NCBI GenBank assembly: GCA_964526635.1
Contig: CAZGLR010000008.1
Coordinates: 1 to 52,237, forward strand
From: CAZGLR01 sp964526635
Lineage (GTDB): Bacteria > Zixibacteria > MSB-5A5 > GN15 > JAAZOE01
Direction: 5' to 3'
Length of the DNA: 52,237 nt
Shown here: positions 43,540 to 51,720 of the stretch, piece by piece
Layout: each line of letters begins with the position of its first letter
How positions within the stretch are numbered: the stretch's first letter is position 1
The notes under the pieces: generated by a model
Told to the model about the DNA's origin: nothing
Database searches by the model: none
Seen by the model: only the letters and a program-made list of their open reading frames with translations
Position numbers and translations under genes: made by a program

Positions 43540-44148
43540 ATGAAATCATCGCGGCTTGTTACAATGTTATTGATCATTTCCGGCCTGATTATCGCACTGG
43601 GCGGATGTGGTGGCGACGGCGATAACGGCAACGGTCCCACGCCGGTGGTATATACGTTATCTTCCAGTTATTTCCCCATGGCCGATGGCGATACCTGGTA
43701 CTTTGATACCAACAACGTCACTATCGTCCGAACCATAAGTGGTGATACGGTCATCAACGGTGTTACCTGTAAGCGGGTGCTTGAGAATGGTGTCACATCG
43801 CAGGCGTGGGTGATTCAGGATTCGACCTTCCGGATCTATCTCATTGCCGAAATTTTGCGCCCCGAACCACCACTTGACATCCCGTTCACGCTGGAGCGCG
43901 GTAAAGTGTTTAGCTATGGTTCTACGCTTTACGACGACGACGATGATTCCATCGGATTTGCCTCGGGCAGCCTTGAATTTCGGGGGAAAATCACCGATAC
44001 CGTGCCGGCCGGAATTTTCGACAGCGTGGCCACAATTTACTACAGCCCGGATGATTATACCGAATATTATGCTCCCGGAGTGGGGCTTCTAAACGATGAG
44101 TTTTACCTGCTCGACAGCGCCCTTATCGGGGGAGTCTGGTACAGGTAG
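43540..44148 (+). CDS. Hypothetical lipoprotein
   Basis: 202 residues with a signal peptide ending in IALGGCGGD, a clear lipobox. The mature part is beta-rich (YFPMADGDTWYF, GDTVINGVTCKRV, YYAPGVGLLNDEF), a pattern often seen in lipoproteins of uncultured bacteria. AAGGAAAG precedes the ATG. Its stop is six bases before the ArsC-family gene, so they may be co-transcribed. Confidence 0.65.
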   Translation: MKSSRLVTMLLIISGLIIALGGCGGDGDNGNGPTPVVYTLSSSYFPMADGDTWYFDTNNVTIVRTISGDTVINGVTCKRVLENGVTSQAWVIQDSTFRIYLIAEILRPEPPLDIPFTLERGKVFSYGSTLYDDDDDSIGFASGSLEFRGKITDTVPAGIFDSVATIYYSPDDYTEYYAPGVGLLNDEFYLLDSALIGGVWYR

Positions 44149-44154
44149 GACAAC

Positions 44155-44493
44155 ATGGCAATCCAGATTTTCGGCACCAAAAAATGCAGGGACACGCAGA
44201 AGGCGATTCGCTTTTTCAAGGAACGGCGAGTGTCGTTTCAATTCATTGACCTGGCCGAAAAGGAAATTTCCCCGGGCGAATTGCGCAATATCACGCAATC
44301 GGTTCCCCTTGAAGAGTTGATTGATACCGAGGGAAAGCAATACAAAAAGCGCAACCTCGCCTACATGAAATTTGATATTGAGACTGAATTGCTCGAGGAT
44401 CCATTGCTGTTTAAGACTCCGATAGTCCGGGCCGGGGGAAAGGCTGCTACCGGGAATCAGCCCGATTTATGGAAATCATTTATACCCGAGTAA
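44155..44493 (+). CDS. ArsC/Spx-family thioredoxin-fold protein
   Basis: 112 residues with the family start IQIFGTKKCRDTQKAIRFF, where C11 is the only active-site cysteine, followed by FQFIDLAEKEISPGEL and late FKTPIVRAGGKA with the family cis-Pro. This is the YffB/Spx/ArsC group of small reductase-fold proteins. A second cysteine as in glutaredoxins is missing, and nothing nearby indicates arsenic resistance, so a role as arsenate reductase is not supported. AGGA lies before the ATG. Confidence 0.8.
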   Translation: MAIQIFGTKKCRDTQKAIRFFKERRVSFQFIDLAEKEISPGELRNITQSVPLEELIDTEGKQYKKRNLAYMKFDIETELLEDPLLFKTPIVRAGGKAATGNQPDLWKSFIPE

Positions 44494-44506
44494 GTAAAAG
44501 CTGTTT

Positions 44507-44644
44507 TTAGCTGAGATGCGATTCAAGTATCGTAGCTGCATTTATATTCTGTTCTTTTGCCTTTTCCAATAACTCCTTCGCCACGAAAATCGTCCGGATG
44601 TCGTTTCTAAGGCCCACGCCCGTGACAAATCCAGCATTGAAAGG
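44507..44644 (-). pseudogene. Possible C-terminal gene remnant
   Basis: Between stop codons, 45 minus-strand codons read like natural protein (for example VGLRNDIRTIFVAKELLEKAK and INAATILESHLS), but there is no start codon with a ribosome site and nothing upstream continues it. The source protein is not recognised. Confidence 0.3.
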
Positions 44645-44650
44645 CTAAAA

Positions 44651-44682
44651 ATAAACCCGGTGACCGGAAGATGGTCACCGGG
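44651..44682 (-). terminator. Perfect 10-bp terminator-like hairpin, minus strand
   Basis: CCCGGTGACC and GGTCACCGGG around a 7-base loop, followed on the minus strand by the T-rich TTTATTTTTAG. It would end a minus-strand transcript coming from about 44800. Confidence 0.65.
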
Positions 44683-44800
44683 CCGGTGATCTGTGTGGAT
44701 TTACATAGCCCGCCATGCTTGCTTGTCATCCACTGCGGCGGCTATGTATCAGACACCTCACTAAGCCATGTATTCAAACTGGACCACCTCCTTTCCAGTG
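44656..44800 (-). ncRNA. Candidate small structured transcript (unknown class)
   Basis: Read on the minus strand, this stretch has a near-perfect Shine-Dalgarno-like GGAAAGGAGGTGG (44784-44796), then a large hairpin formed by GGCGGGCTATGT and ACATAGCCGCC (44703-44714 with 44737-44747, one-base bulge), then the terminator hairpin. The only frame placed for the ribosome site is a 11-residue peptide from TTG 44777 to a stop at 44742, which runs into the hairpin. It could be a leader-peptide unit or a small RNA whose 5' end resembles a ribosome site. No intact minus-strand gene follows it. Confidence 0.35.
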
Positions 44801-44932
44801 TACCGGCAATGTTTTAATTGTTAAAATCTATCGCAACAAAAAAAACGTCGAAATCAGCAAAAGAGGTATTTATTAGCGAGATTTATTTCAATTCACATAT
44901 TATCTTAATATCTGTTGGATCAGGAGCCGACC

Positions 44933-47839
44933 ATGGATGTCGGCGTCGCCAGAGCAGCGGTATCAATCCGCATGGGATATTATCAAACTCGGATTATCAT
45001 CGGGGAATATGTCATGAGCCACGAGAACAAGCAACCCACGCAATCAGCAACCGATTCCTGTATCGGCTGGGATATCTGCCGGCTTTATCATAATGCTATC
45101 GACACCATAACCGACGGTATTCATATTGTCGATTGTAATCTTCATGTGATCGCATGTAATCGCGTTTTTACCGACTGGTGTCGTGCTCTCGACATTGACA
45201 CTAATGATATTATAGGTAAACACCTGTTCGAAGTGTTCGGCTTTTTGGCCAATGATCTGCGGGGGCAGTATCAGCGAGTTCTTGAACATGCTGAGCAAAT
45301 CGAATCGAGAAATACGATTCAAGTGGGCGAGAAACAGGTTGTCATCCAAATCAACCGGTATCCGGTTATTAAGGATGGCACAGTCACTCATGTCGTATCC
45401 ATTTTGCACAACACTACCGATATAGAAAAGCTGATCGAGGATGCCACGATATTCAAGACACTGGCCGATACTGCCGCCTATGGTATCGCTTTGATTTCTC
45501 CCGACCTTCGGATTGTGTATACCAACCAGGCGCTGGTGGAGATGCATGGCTATAACGAGCGATCAGAGCTCGAGGGTCACTCGATCGAGATAATCCATAC
45601 GCCGGAACAATTTGAAGAATATCAAAAGGCCGTCAGCGAGTTTTTCAATGGCGCCGGTAACGTGCCGGTTGAAATATGGCGCAAACGGCGCGACGGCTCT
45701 ACATTTACAACTTTGACTAATTCATCAATAATATACGATGTTTCTGGAATACCCAAGTTCATGGCTGTCACAACAGTGGATATTTCCGAACGCATTAAGC
45801 ACGAACGAGCGCTGCGCCAGAGCGAGGAGAAGTACCGCCTGCTGGTTGAAAACGTCAATGCGGCCATCGGCCTCTTTGATCGCAATGGTACCATAAAATT
45901 CATCAACTCTAAAGGTGCTGCGATATTCGGCGATGAAATCGATGCGCTTATCGGAAAAAACCATCACGATTATTTCCCCACGGAATTGGCCGATGAACGC
46001 GTTCAGAAGATTCGAGACACCATTGATTCCGGCAGGGGTAACACTTTTGAAACTCAGTACGTTCAAAAAGGCAAACCCGCCTGGGCCAATGTCAGTATTC
46101 AGCCATTCAACGATACTACCACCGGTCAGAATCTGGCCATGGTTATAGTCCAGGATATCACGGATCAGGTGGTTTACCTGAAAACACTGCGGGAAAGTGA
46201 AGAGAAGTACCGGCTGCTGGTCGAGGGCGTCGAAGCTGCCATCGCTATAATTGATTACAACGGCATACTTCGCTTTATCAATGACTATGGCGCCAGTTCT
46301 CATGGTCTTCTGCGCGAAGACGTCATCGGCAAGTCGCAGCATGATCTGTACCCGCCGGAATTTGCCGAACGGCAGCTGGCCAATATTCGCCGGGTCATTG
46401 AAACGGGAGAAGTATTCACCGAAGAAGCGGAGACAATTCATCAGGGAAAACCCGACTGGCTTTCAACCAGCATTCAACCATATCACCTTTTTGACTCGCG
46501 CGAACGCTACGTACTAGTTATCGCCCACAGCATCACCGCTCGCAAAAAGGCAGAACAGAACCTCCGGGAAAGCCAGGAACATTATCGCCTGCTGGTCGAA
46601 AGCCTCGAGGCGGCGGTGGCTGTCTTTGATTATGACGGCAAGATGCTGTTTGTTAATTCCCGGGGCGCGGCGCCGTTTGATACTACTCCGGAGAAACTCA
46701 TCGGTAAGACACAATGGGAAATATTCCCCGATGACGTCGCCAATCGCCAGATGGAGTCAATTCGACGCGTGATCGATACCGGCGAGGGTATGACAGTTGA
46801 GAAGGAAACTATAACAGGCGCAGGGCCGGTGTGGTACAGCACGACCCTGCAGGCATATCGAGACAGTTCAGGTAAACCGATTGCCGCCCTGGTTATCGCC
46901 CAGAATATTTCCGAACGCAAACTCGCCGAGCAGGCCCTTCGCGAAAGCGAACAAAAATTCCGAACCGTAGCTGAGCAGACATTACTCGGGGTCTTGATTT
47001 ATCAGGACGGCCTGCTCAAATATGTTAATGAGGCCGCGGCGCAGATGTGCCAGCGGACGCGCCAGGAAATGAAGCTATGGTCTCCGGAGCAGGTCATGGG
47101 AACCATTCACCCCGACGACCGGCAGCAGGTTATTGAACGAGCGGAACGGCGCACGAGGGGTGAAATGATCGATCCCGATGCGCCGGTATTCTACCGGATT
47201 ATCCGCCCCGATAATACCATGATCTGGACCCAGCAGTTTGCCCGGCTTATCGAGTACGAGGGCCGGCCGGCTATCTTAGTCACCCTGGTCGATATTACCG
47301 AACGGCGTCAGGCACGGGAAGCACTGGAAAAGACCAAACTGGAGCTCGAACAACGTGTACGGGAACGGACCGTCGAACTTACCGACGCCAATGAGATGCT
47401 TAAAATCGAACGGCAATCACTACAACAAAAGAATATCGCCCTTCAGGAGCTCATTGAACAGGTTCAGGAGGGGCAAAGGCGGATGGGGGACAAGATTTTG
47501 GCCAATGTCAATATGGTTGTCATGCCCATGGTCGACGCACTGCAGAATAAAGTGCCGGATCATCTGCGCCAGCATATCACCGAAATACGCCGTGAACTTT
47601 CCGAGATTACCGGCGAGTTTGTCGATACCATGCAGAAAAAATTGACGTCGCTAACTCCCCGGGAAATACAAATATGTAATCTGATCAAGCGTGGTTATTC
47701 ATGTAAGGATATCGCCGGATTACTGGATAATTCGGTACAGACGGTACTGAAACAAAGAGCAATGATACGCAAAAAGCTGGGGATTTCAGGTCAAAAGGTA
47801 AATCTTGCCTCATACTTGAGAAGTATTACTCTGCAGTAA
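44933..47839 (+). CDS. Multi-PAS, LuxR-type transcriptional regulator
   Basis: 968 residues from ATG 44933 (AGGAG six bases upstream); ATG 45014 with GGGGA is a credible alternative that removes a poorly conserved start. Six PAS domains follow one another, roughly at 45085-45430, 45445-45800, 45825-46180, 46195-46550, 46560-46930 and 46950-47310. The middle three open with nearly the same words (EEKYRLLVE or EHYRLLVE, then AAI/AAV and a sensor strand) and look duplicated. A coiled coil (47310-47500) leads to a C-terminal LuxR-type helix-turn-helix, LTPREIQICNLIKRGYSCKDIAGLL. There is no kinase or receiver domain, so it is a one-component sensor that should bind DNA in the cytoplasm. No membrane segment is seen; ligands are unknown. 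Confidence 0.85.
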   Translation: MDVGVARAAVSIRMGYYQTRIIIGEYVMSHENKQPTQSATDSCIGWDICRLYHNAIDTITDGIHIVDCNLHVIACNRVFTDWCRALDIDTNDIIGKHLFEVFGFLANDLRGQYQRVLEHAEQIESRNTIQVGEKQVVIQINRYPVIKDGTVTHVVSILHNTTDIEKLIEDATIFKTLADTAAYGIALISPDLRIVYTNQALVEMHGYNERSELEGHSIEIIHTPEQFEEYQKAVSEFFNGAGNVPVEIWRKRRDGSTFTTLTNSSIIYDVSGIPKFMAVTTVDISERIKHERALRQSEEKYRLLVENVNAAIGLFDRNGTIKFINSKGAAIFGDEIDALIGKNHHDYFPTELADERVQKIRDTIDSGRGNTFETQYVQKGKPAWANVSIQPFNDTTTGQNLAMVIVQDITDQVVYLKTLRESEEKYRLLVEGVEAAIAIIDYNGILRFINDYGASSHGLLREDVIGKSQHDLYPPEFAERQLANIRRVIETGEVFTEEAETIHQGKPDWLSTSIQPYHLFDSRERYVLVIAHSITARKKAEQNLRESQEHYRLLVESLEAAVAVFDYDGKMLFVNSRGAAPFDTTPEKLIGKTQWEIFPDDVANRQMESIRRVIDTGEGMTVEKETITGAGPVWYSTTLQAYRDSSGKPIAALVIAQNISERKLAEQALRESEQKFRTVAEQTLLGVLIYQDGLLKYVNEAAAQMCQRTRQEMKLWSPEQVMGTIHPDDRQQVIERAERRTRGEMIDPDAPVFYRIIRPDNTMIWTQQFARLIEYEGRPAILVTLVDITERRQAREALEKTKLELEQRVRERTVELTDANEMLKIERQSLQQKNIALQELIEQVQEGQRRMGDKILANVNMVVMPMVDALQNKVPDHLRQHITEIRRELSEITGEFVDTMQKKLTSLTPREIQICNLIKRGYSCKDIAGLLDNSVQTVLKQRAMIRKKLGISGQKVNLASYLRSITLQ

Positions 47840-47945
47840 AATACATAAACATAAAATTTATTTAACATGAACTTAACAAATCTCGGTGCGGGCAATTTTG
47901 TAAGTCTAAATAAATAAATATCTTAGGTTCAAAGGTTAGGGGATT

Positions 47946-47975
47946 GTGGTATTCGTTGTACCATAAAAATACCAC
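47946..47975 (+). promoter_or_regulatory. Operator-like palindrome
   Basis: GTGGTATT and AATACCAC are a perfect 8-bp repeat separated by 14 bases, about 105 bases after the regulator gene and 55 bases before the structured RNA candidate. A dimeric regulator such as the LuxR-type protein upstream could bind here. Confidence 0.4.
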
Positions 47976-48021
47976 AAAATACCCTCTTGCGCTATTGACA
48001 ATCTTTACTATTTTGATCACT

Positions 48022-48154
48022 GATGATGTGTGCCTGATTTGGACGCCCCCCGAAAGGGAGTATCTGACATCTATGTTCGACTTCAGAGGATGATGCTCTC
48101 TTGTCCAGTCAGGCACTGATCATCTATAAATCACCCCTCGGGGTGTTTTTTTTT
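48022..48154 (+). ncRNA. Candidate structured non-coding RNA with own terminator
   Basis: Three helix segments share one axis: GATGAT/ATCATC (48022-48027 with 48119-48124), GTGCCTGA/TCAGGCAC (48030-48037 with 48109-48116) and GGAC/GTCC (48041-48044 with 48103-48106), separated by small internal loops. Inside, CCC-GAAA-GGG (48049-48058) forms a GNRA tetraloop hairpin, and TCTGA/TCAGA (48063-48067 with 48083-48087) can form another. A terminator follows directly. No gene lies downstream on this strand, so it is not a leader. I do not recognise the class, and it does not look like 6S, SRP, RNase P or tmRNA. Confidence 0.5.
48132..48154 (+). terminator. Rho-independent terminator
   Basis: CACCC and GGGTG around the loop CTCG are followed by nine T (48146-48154). 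Confidence 0.88.
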
Positions 48155-48174
48155 GCCTGTCGGATTGCGATAAG

Positions 48175-48909
48175 TCAGTATCTATATTCCGTTTGACGCC
48201 GATGATCGGCGAATGACTCGGCGAGCACCTGAAATACGGTTTCATTATCCTGAATCATCCGGGTCAGCTTGTTTCTATCAAATTTCCAGGATTTTCCGGC
48301 CCGATTTCGAATGGCCCTGCCCGTCTGAAAAACACGCCGATTCCCTTCTATGTAGTAAAAATCAGGAGATGAAACAAGGCGTTGGAACGCTGGGGATTTT
48401 ACAAATTCTCGAAGATCGTCGGGATTCTCCGCGACCATGTAGTATTTTTTGGCGATATGGTCGGGCAGATGCACTTTTTGCGCCTTGTAGATTTTCCGGA
48501 CGGCGGTTTCAAGTACCGAGAAGGCCATCTTGAGCAGGAAATTGTCACCACCAAAGCGGGGATAAAGCGAGAACCGTGGAATATTCAACCGTTCGGAAAC
48601 AGCCGTCATATTCATTGATGTATTATCGGAGTCACCCTTCTCGACAGTATCGAAAAGGTATAGATCGAAATCGGAGCGGCTGCGACGAAAGATGTGCTTA
48701 AAACGCCGGACCTGTTTATAATTCCGCAATTGCCTAAGCTGTTCGGCAAGGTCAGGCGGCATTTTCTCCATACCGGAAAACCCGAATTCCACCAGCAGAC
48801 GATTGCGCTCTTCGAGCTGGTTTTTATAGTGGCGATACCCCATCATAAAAATCGCAATAAACACAATGGCTCCGCCGCCGAATATGGCATAGGGCAACAG
48901 GCTTTCCAT
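48175..48909 (-). CDS. Membrane-anchored protein of unknown function
   Basis: 244 residues: one membrane helix (about 5-25) at the N-terminus, a helical charged region (LEERNRLLVEF, LAEQLRQLRNYKQVRRF), then a soluble domain of about 170 residues with FDLYLFDTVEKGD and FSLYPRFGG strands. I know no family for it. GGAG lies about eight bases before the ATG. The protein probably faces the cytoplasm. It may be co-oriented with the DUF1573 gene to its right, but a strong terminator separates them. Confidence 0.6.
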   Translation of the reverse strand: MESLLPYAIFGGGAIVFIAIFMMGYRHYKNQLEERNRLLVEFGFSGMEKMPPDLAEQLRQLRNYKQVRRFKHIFRRSRSDFDLYLFDTVEKGDSDNTSMNMTAVSERLNIPRFSLYPRFGGDNFLLKMAFSVLETAVRKIYKAQKVHLPDHIAKKYYMVAENPDDLREFVKSPAFQRLVSSPDFYYIEGNRRVFQTGRAIRNRAGKSWKFDRNKLTRMIQDNETVFQVLAESFADHRRQTEYRY

Positions 48910-48980
48910 AATCTGCTCCAGCTGGATTCGTTCAGGCTTTGTACTATTAATATCGAAATTGAGAGAGATTGTCTTGATAC

Positions 48981-49008
48981 AAAAAAGCCCCCGAAATTTG
49001 GGGGCTTT
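48981..49008 (-). terminator. Rho-independent terminator, minus strand
   Basis: AAAGCCCCC and GGGGGCTTT (9 bp) with a 7-base loop; on the minus strand the stem runs into a T-run. It ends the DUF1573 gene at 49031. Confidence 0.88.
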
Positions 49009-49030
49009 GTACTTTGTTCAAATTGGGCTA

Positions 49031-49747
49031 TTATTTACCGGTCGCGGAAAGACCGGCAGGGACATCACGGCGCAGGACCGGGATACTGTATCTGGTTTTG
49101 GCTTCATCGGTGAATTCGAGAGTAAATGATTTCTCGAACGTCTCGTCGAGATGATCATCATGGATAATGATTGTGGCTTCGGCTGTCTGGCCGGGACCGA
49201 TTTGCTCCGGTAACCGGATATCGAAATAGCCTTCGGGTTCACTGACTACTGTGGCCGAAACCGGTACTTCGGAGGAATTTGTGATTGCAAAAGTCCGCGA
49301 GGAGATTTCAACTTTTTCAGATTTGGGGATAACCAGTCGCATCGGATCGATTGTAACCGCAATCGTGTCAGTATTGCGGATAGTATATGCCTTAATCGAA
49401 ATCCGGGTCATCGGGATCCGTTCGTTGGTATGAATCGCTGTGAACTTGGTAGTTGAACCGGTGCGTTTGCCATTGGAGAAGATAATTTCAAGTTCGGTTG
49501 TTTCATCGGGGGCGAGAGCATCTTTGCCCAATGGTGCCTTGGTGCAGCCGCAGCCCGGCTTGACCTGGGCAATCTTGAGCGAGTCGCTGCCGGTATTGTG
49601 AATCTTGAATACATGAGATACTTTGCAATCACCGGTGATATAGCCAAAATCGAATATTTTCGGCGCGATATACATTTCCGGCTGGGCAACAGCAATGTTT
49701 CCCAGGATAAAAAGCATGAAGGCCGAAACAAGTATTGCGCTGCGCAT
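49031..49747 (-). CDS. Exported DUF1573 protein (copy B)
   Basis: 238 residues with a signal peptide (cleavage near NIAVAQP). FDFGYITGDCKVSHVF and KPGCGCTKAPLGKD mark the DUF1573 domain, as in the paralogue at 42256; a second Ig-like domain follows (TFAITNSSEVPVSA, LPEQIGPGQTAEATIII). GGAGGACAG precedes the ATG. The two copies share the GCGCTKAPL core and overall layout, but neither neighbourhood explains their job. Confidence 0.82.
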   Translation of the reverse strand: MRSAILVSAFMLFILGNIAVAQPEMYIAPKIFDFGYITGDCKVSHVFKIHNTGSDSLKIAQVKPGCGCTKAPLGKDALAPDETTELEIIFSNGKRTGSTTKFTAIHTNERIPMTRISIKAYTIRNTDTIAVTIDPMRLVIPKSEKVEISSRTFAITNSSEVPVSATVVSEPEGYFDIRLPEQIGPGQTAEATIIIHDDHLDETFEKSFTLEFTDEAKTRYSIPVLRRDVPAGLSATGK

Positions 49748-49858
49748 CTGTCCTCCAGAGTATGTGGGCCTGCGTATACACTATATACACGCAATAATCC
49801 CAATTGTTTCCGGCATATTCAACGCCGGAATCTATATGCAATACGTCTCGTTGCCAGT

Positions 49859-49884
49859 AAAAAAGGGCGGAATACAAACCGCCC
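49859..49884 (-). terminator. Rho-independent terminator, minus strand
   Basis: GGGCGG and CCGCCC with an 8-base loop, followed by six T on the minus strand, just after the DUF1579-like gene. Confidence 0.82.
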
Positions 49885-49907
49885 CAAATTTCAATATAGG
49901 TCTTACA

Positions 49908-50483
49908 TCACTTGCGCGTGTACGTGCCCTCCATTGAAACAAACCAGTTTTCGCCATCCATGGAATTTTCCATCTTCCATTCAAAGCTATTCCCGGCTAT
50001 ATCGGACGTCGTTACACGGGTATAGAATTCCTCTCCGCCCATAATGTCTTCGCCCTCGAAGACAATCTGACCATCTTCCTCAATGCCTTCATATAATGAC
50101 ATCCGTGCGCCGAAATTATCGACCCAGACCTGTTGCCAGACCTGCGTCTCACGGTCATAGGTCATGATGCTGTAGCCGTGCATCATCATACCCATCATTT
50201 CGCCGGTGTAGGTGATGGCAATCGCGGCGCCATCGCAGATAGTACTGTAGGTGGCGTCGGCCGTATGGTCAATCCATGGCGACTCCGGGTCCATGCGCCA
50301 TCGTCCACTAAACTTCCAATCGCCAACCAGTTCTTTGGCGACGTCTTTGATCTCCTGGGGCGGGCCCATCTCCGGCATGGCGGCACCCTCGCCCGGCTTC
50401 TGTTCTTCGGCGCTGACGCTGGTCGCCAGCAGCAGCGTCAGGCAGAAAAATACAGCAAATCTCAATGCATAAGACTTTTTCAT
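49908..50483 (-). CDS. Exported DUF1579-like protein
   Basis: 191 residues with a signal peptide (cleavage near SVSAEEQ). The beta-rich mature part has LVGDWKFSGRWRMDP near its start, then YDRETQVWQQVWVDN and VFEGEDIMGGEEFYTRV, consistent with DUF1579 (a lipocalin-like barrel). A methionine-rich patch (GEMMGMMMHG) is notable and could bind metal, but no function is known. GGAGGAG precedes the ATG. A weak promoter lies upstream and a terminator downstream, so it is probably monocistronic. Confidence 0.78.
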   Translation of the reverse strand: MKKSYALRFAVFFCLTLLLATSVSAEEQKPGEGAAMPEMGPPQEIKDVAKELVGDWKFSGRWRMDPESPWIDHTADATYSTICDGAAIAITYTGEMMGMMMHGYSIMTYDRETQVWQQVWVDNFGARMSLYEGIEEDGQIVFEGEDIMGGEEFYTRVTTSDIAGNSFEWKMENSMDGENWFVSMEGTYTRK

Positions 50484-50551
50484 CCCTTGCTCCTCCAGAT
50501 TCTCCCAATACGGGAATATGTAAGGGTTTGTGGTAAGATATTAATGCACAG

Positions 50552-50580
50552 ATAATACGACAAACTACAACAAGATACAA
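50552..50580 (-). promoter_or_regulatory. Possible promoter of the DUF1579-like gene
   Basis: On the minus strand TTGTAT (50580-50575), 17 bases, then TATTAT (50557-50552, five of six matches) lie 70 bases before the ATG. Confidence 0.35.
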
Positions 50581-50598
50581 AAAGTATTATATCACATT

Positions 50599-51720
50599 TT
50601 AGCGGGTGCCGTAGGGCAGGTCGGAATGTTGTTTGAGATACTCGAGCCATTTACGAACGCCGAAAGTATCCGTGAAATTCTTCATCGTCCGGAAACCATC
50701 GCCATAAACCGGATCGTCGTCATCGATCAGGCTCTTGACGCAATAAGCTGCTTCGGGCGTGTCGTATTCGCTGAGGACCAGGTATGCCGCCAGGTTGCAG
50801 CTTCCCTCGACCAGTTTCTGGTCGCTGTCCCATTGGCCATGGTGAAACAGCCAGACATGCATCAATTCATGGGCGACTGTCTGGATAAAGCGAAAGCGGG
50901 GGAGAGAATCGAGAATGAATATCTCCGATTTTGTCTGGGTGATTAAACCGCCGAGACGGGTTTTCTTGAAGAAATTAGCGTAACCCAGAGGGTCGATATG
51001 GCCGTGGCCCTGCTGATTATTCAGGTCGGTTTTAGAAAGCAGGCCCAGGGGGATATCATCGGTATTGACTTTGATACCGTGTTTGGCCAGATGCCGCCGA
51101 GCTTCTTCCATCAGCGTTTTGGCTTCCTCATGGCTGCCGACGGCTGTCTCGAGGCACCGGCTGCACATGATGCGGCCATCGCCGAGCTTTTCTCCCGGGC
51201 GGCCGTATTCAAAAGCGATATACCGCCCGCAGTACTCGCAGCTCGGGTACTCATCCTGATGGTAGATATGGGTTTTATTGCCCCAGAAATCCTCATGGTA
51301 CTGGCCGTTGATGGCCTTGCCGCACAGGCTGCACCGCAGGGCGTGTTCGGTGTTGTAGCAGAGCTCATGGTAGATATTGCCCTTGAATTCGATATAGTCG
51401 CCGGTAATCGGTTTGCCGCATTCGGCACAGCAGGGGGCATACGCCTCGGTGTAGCAGGTTTCGTGAAACGGTTGCCCGCCATGTTTGACATAGCGGCTGG
51501 AGCCGATCGGTTTGCCGCAATGGGCGCAGAGAAAATGGTCCTCGTGATAGTATTTGCCCTCGGCGGTAATGTATTTGCCGGAGGTAATTGCCTGACCGCA
51601 ATGAGCGCAGATATGGGGATCATCGGCAATGGCGCTCGAGGCGGCCGCGATCAGGCAGAACAGCAGGATGGCGGCTGGTACAACTCGAGATGTTGCCACT
51701 TTTCCGGTCGCGGGTTTCAT
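50599..51720 (-). CDS. Exported LIM-domain plus DA1-type zinc metallopeptidase
   Basis: 373 residues with a signal peptide (hydrophobic 14-28, cleavage near SAIADDP). Two LIM-type zinc modules can be read: C38, C41, H59, H62, C65, C68, H86, C89, then C98, C101, H118, C121, C130, C133 and a His; two more CxxC pairs (C161/C164 and C186/C189) follow. The C-terminal domain has SLPRFRFIQTVAHELMHVWL with HExxH at 284-288 and VEGSCN with a likely third ligand E305. This is the DA1 peptidase pattern known from plant growth regulators, which also join LIM domains to this peptidase. Here it is exported, so its substrates are likely envelope or extracellular proteins. No good ribosome site is visible. 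Confidence 0.8.
   Translation of the reverse strand: MKPATGKVATSRVVPAAILLFCLIAAASSAIADDPHICAHCGQAITSGKYITAEGKYYHEDHFLCAHCGKPIGSSRYVKHGGQPFHETCYTEAYAPCCAECGKPITGDYIEFKGNIYHELCYNTEHALRCSLCGKAINGQYHEDFWGNKTHIYHQDEYPSCEYCGRYIAFEYGRPGEKLGDGRIMCSRCLETAVGSHEEAKTLMEEARRHLAKHGIKVNTDDIPLGLLSKTDLNNQQGHGHIDPLGYANFFKKTRLGGLITQTKSEIFILDSLPRFRFIQTVAHELMHVWLFHHGQWDSDQKLVEGSCNLAAYLVLSEYDTPEAAYCVKSLIDDDDPVYGDGFRTMKNFTDTFGVRKWLEYLKQHSDLPYGTR

Noticed and set aside
44155..44493. Arsenate reductase (arsC) as function
   Set aside because: Only the fold and one cysteine are seen; no ars genes nearby, and the family includes Spx/YffB proteins of other function.
47862..48116. Minus-strand 84-codon open frame over the RNA candidate
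   Set aside because: No ribosome site, residue composition without domain character, and it runs through the palindrome and the structured region.
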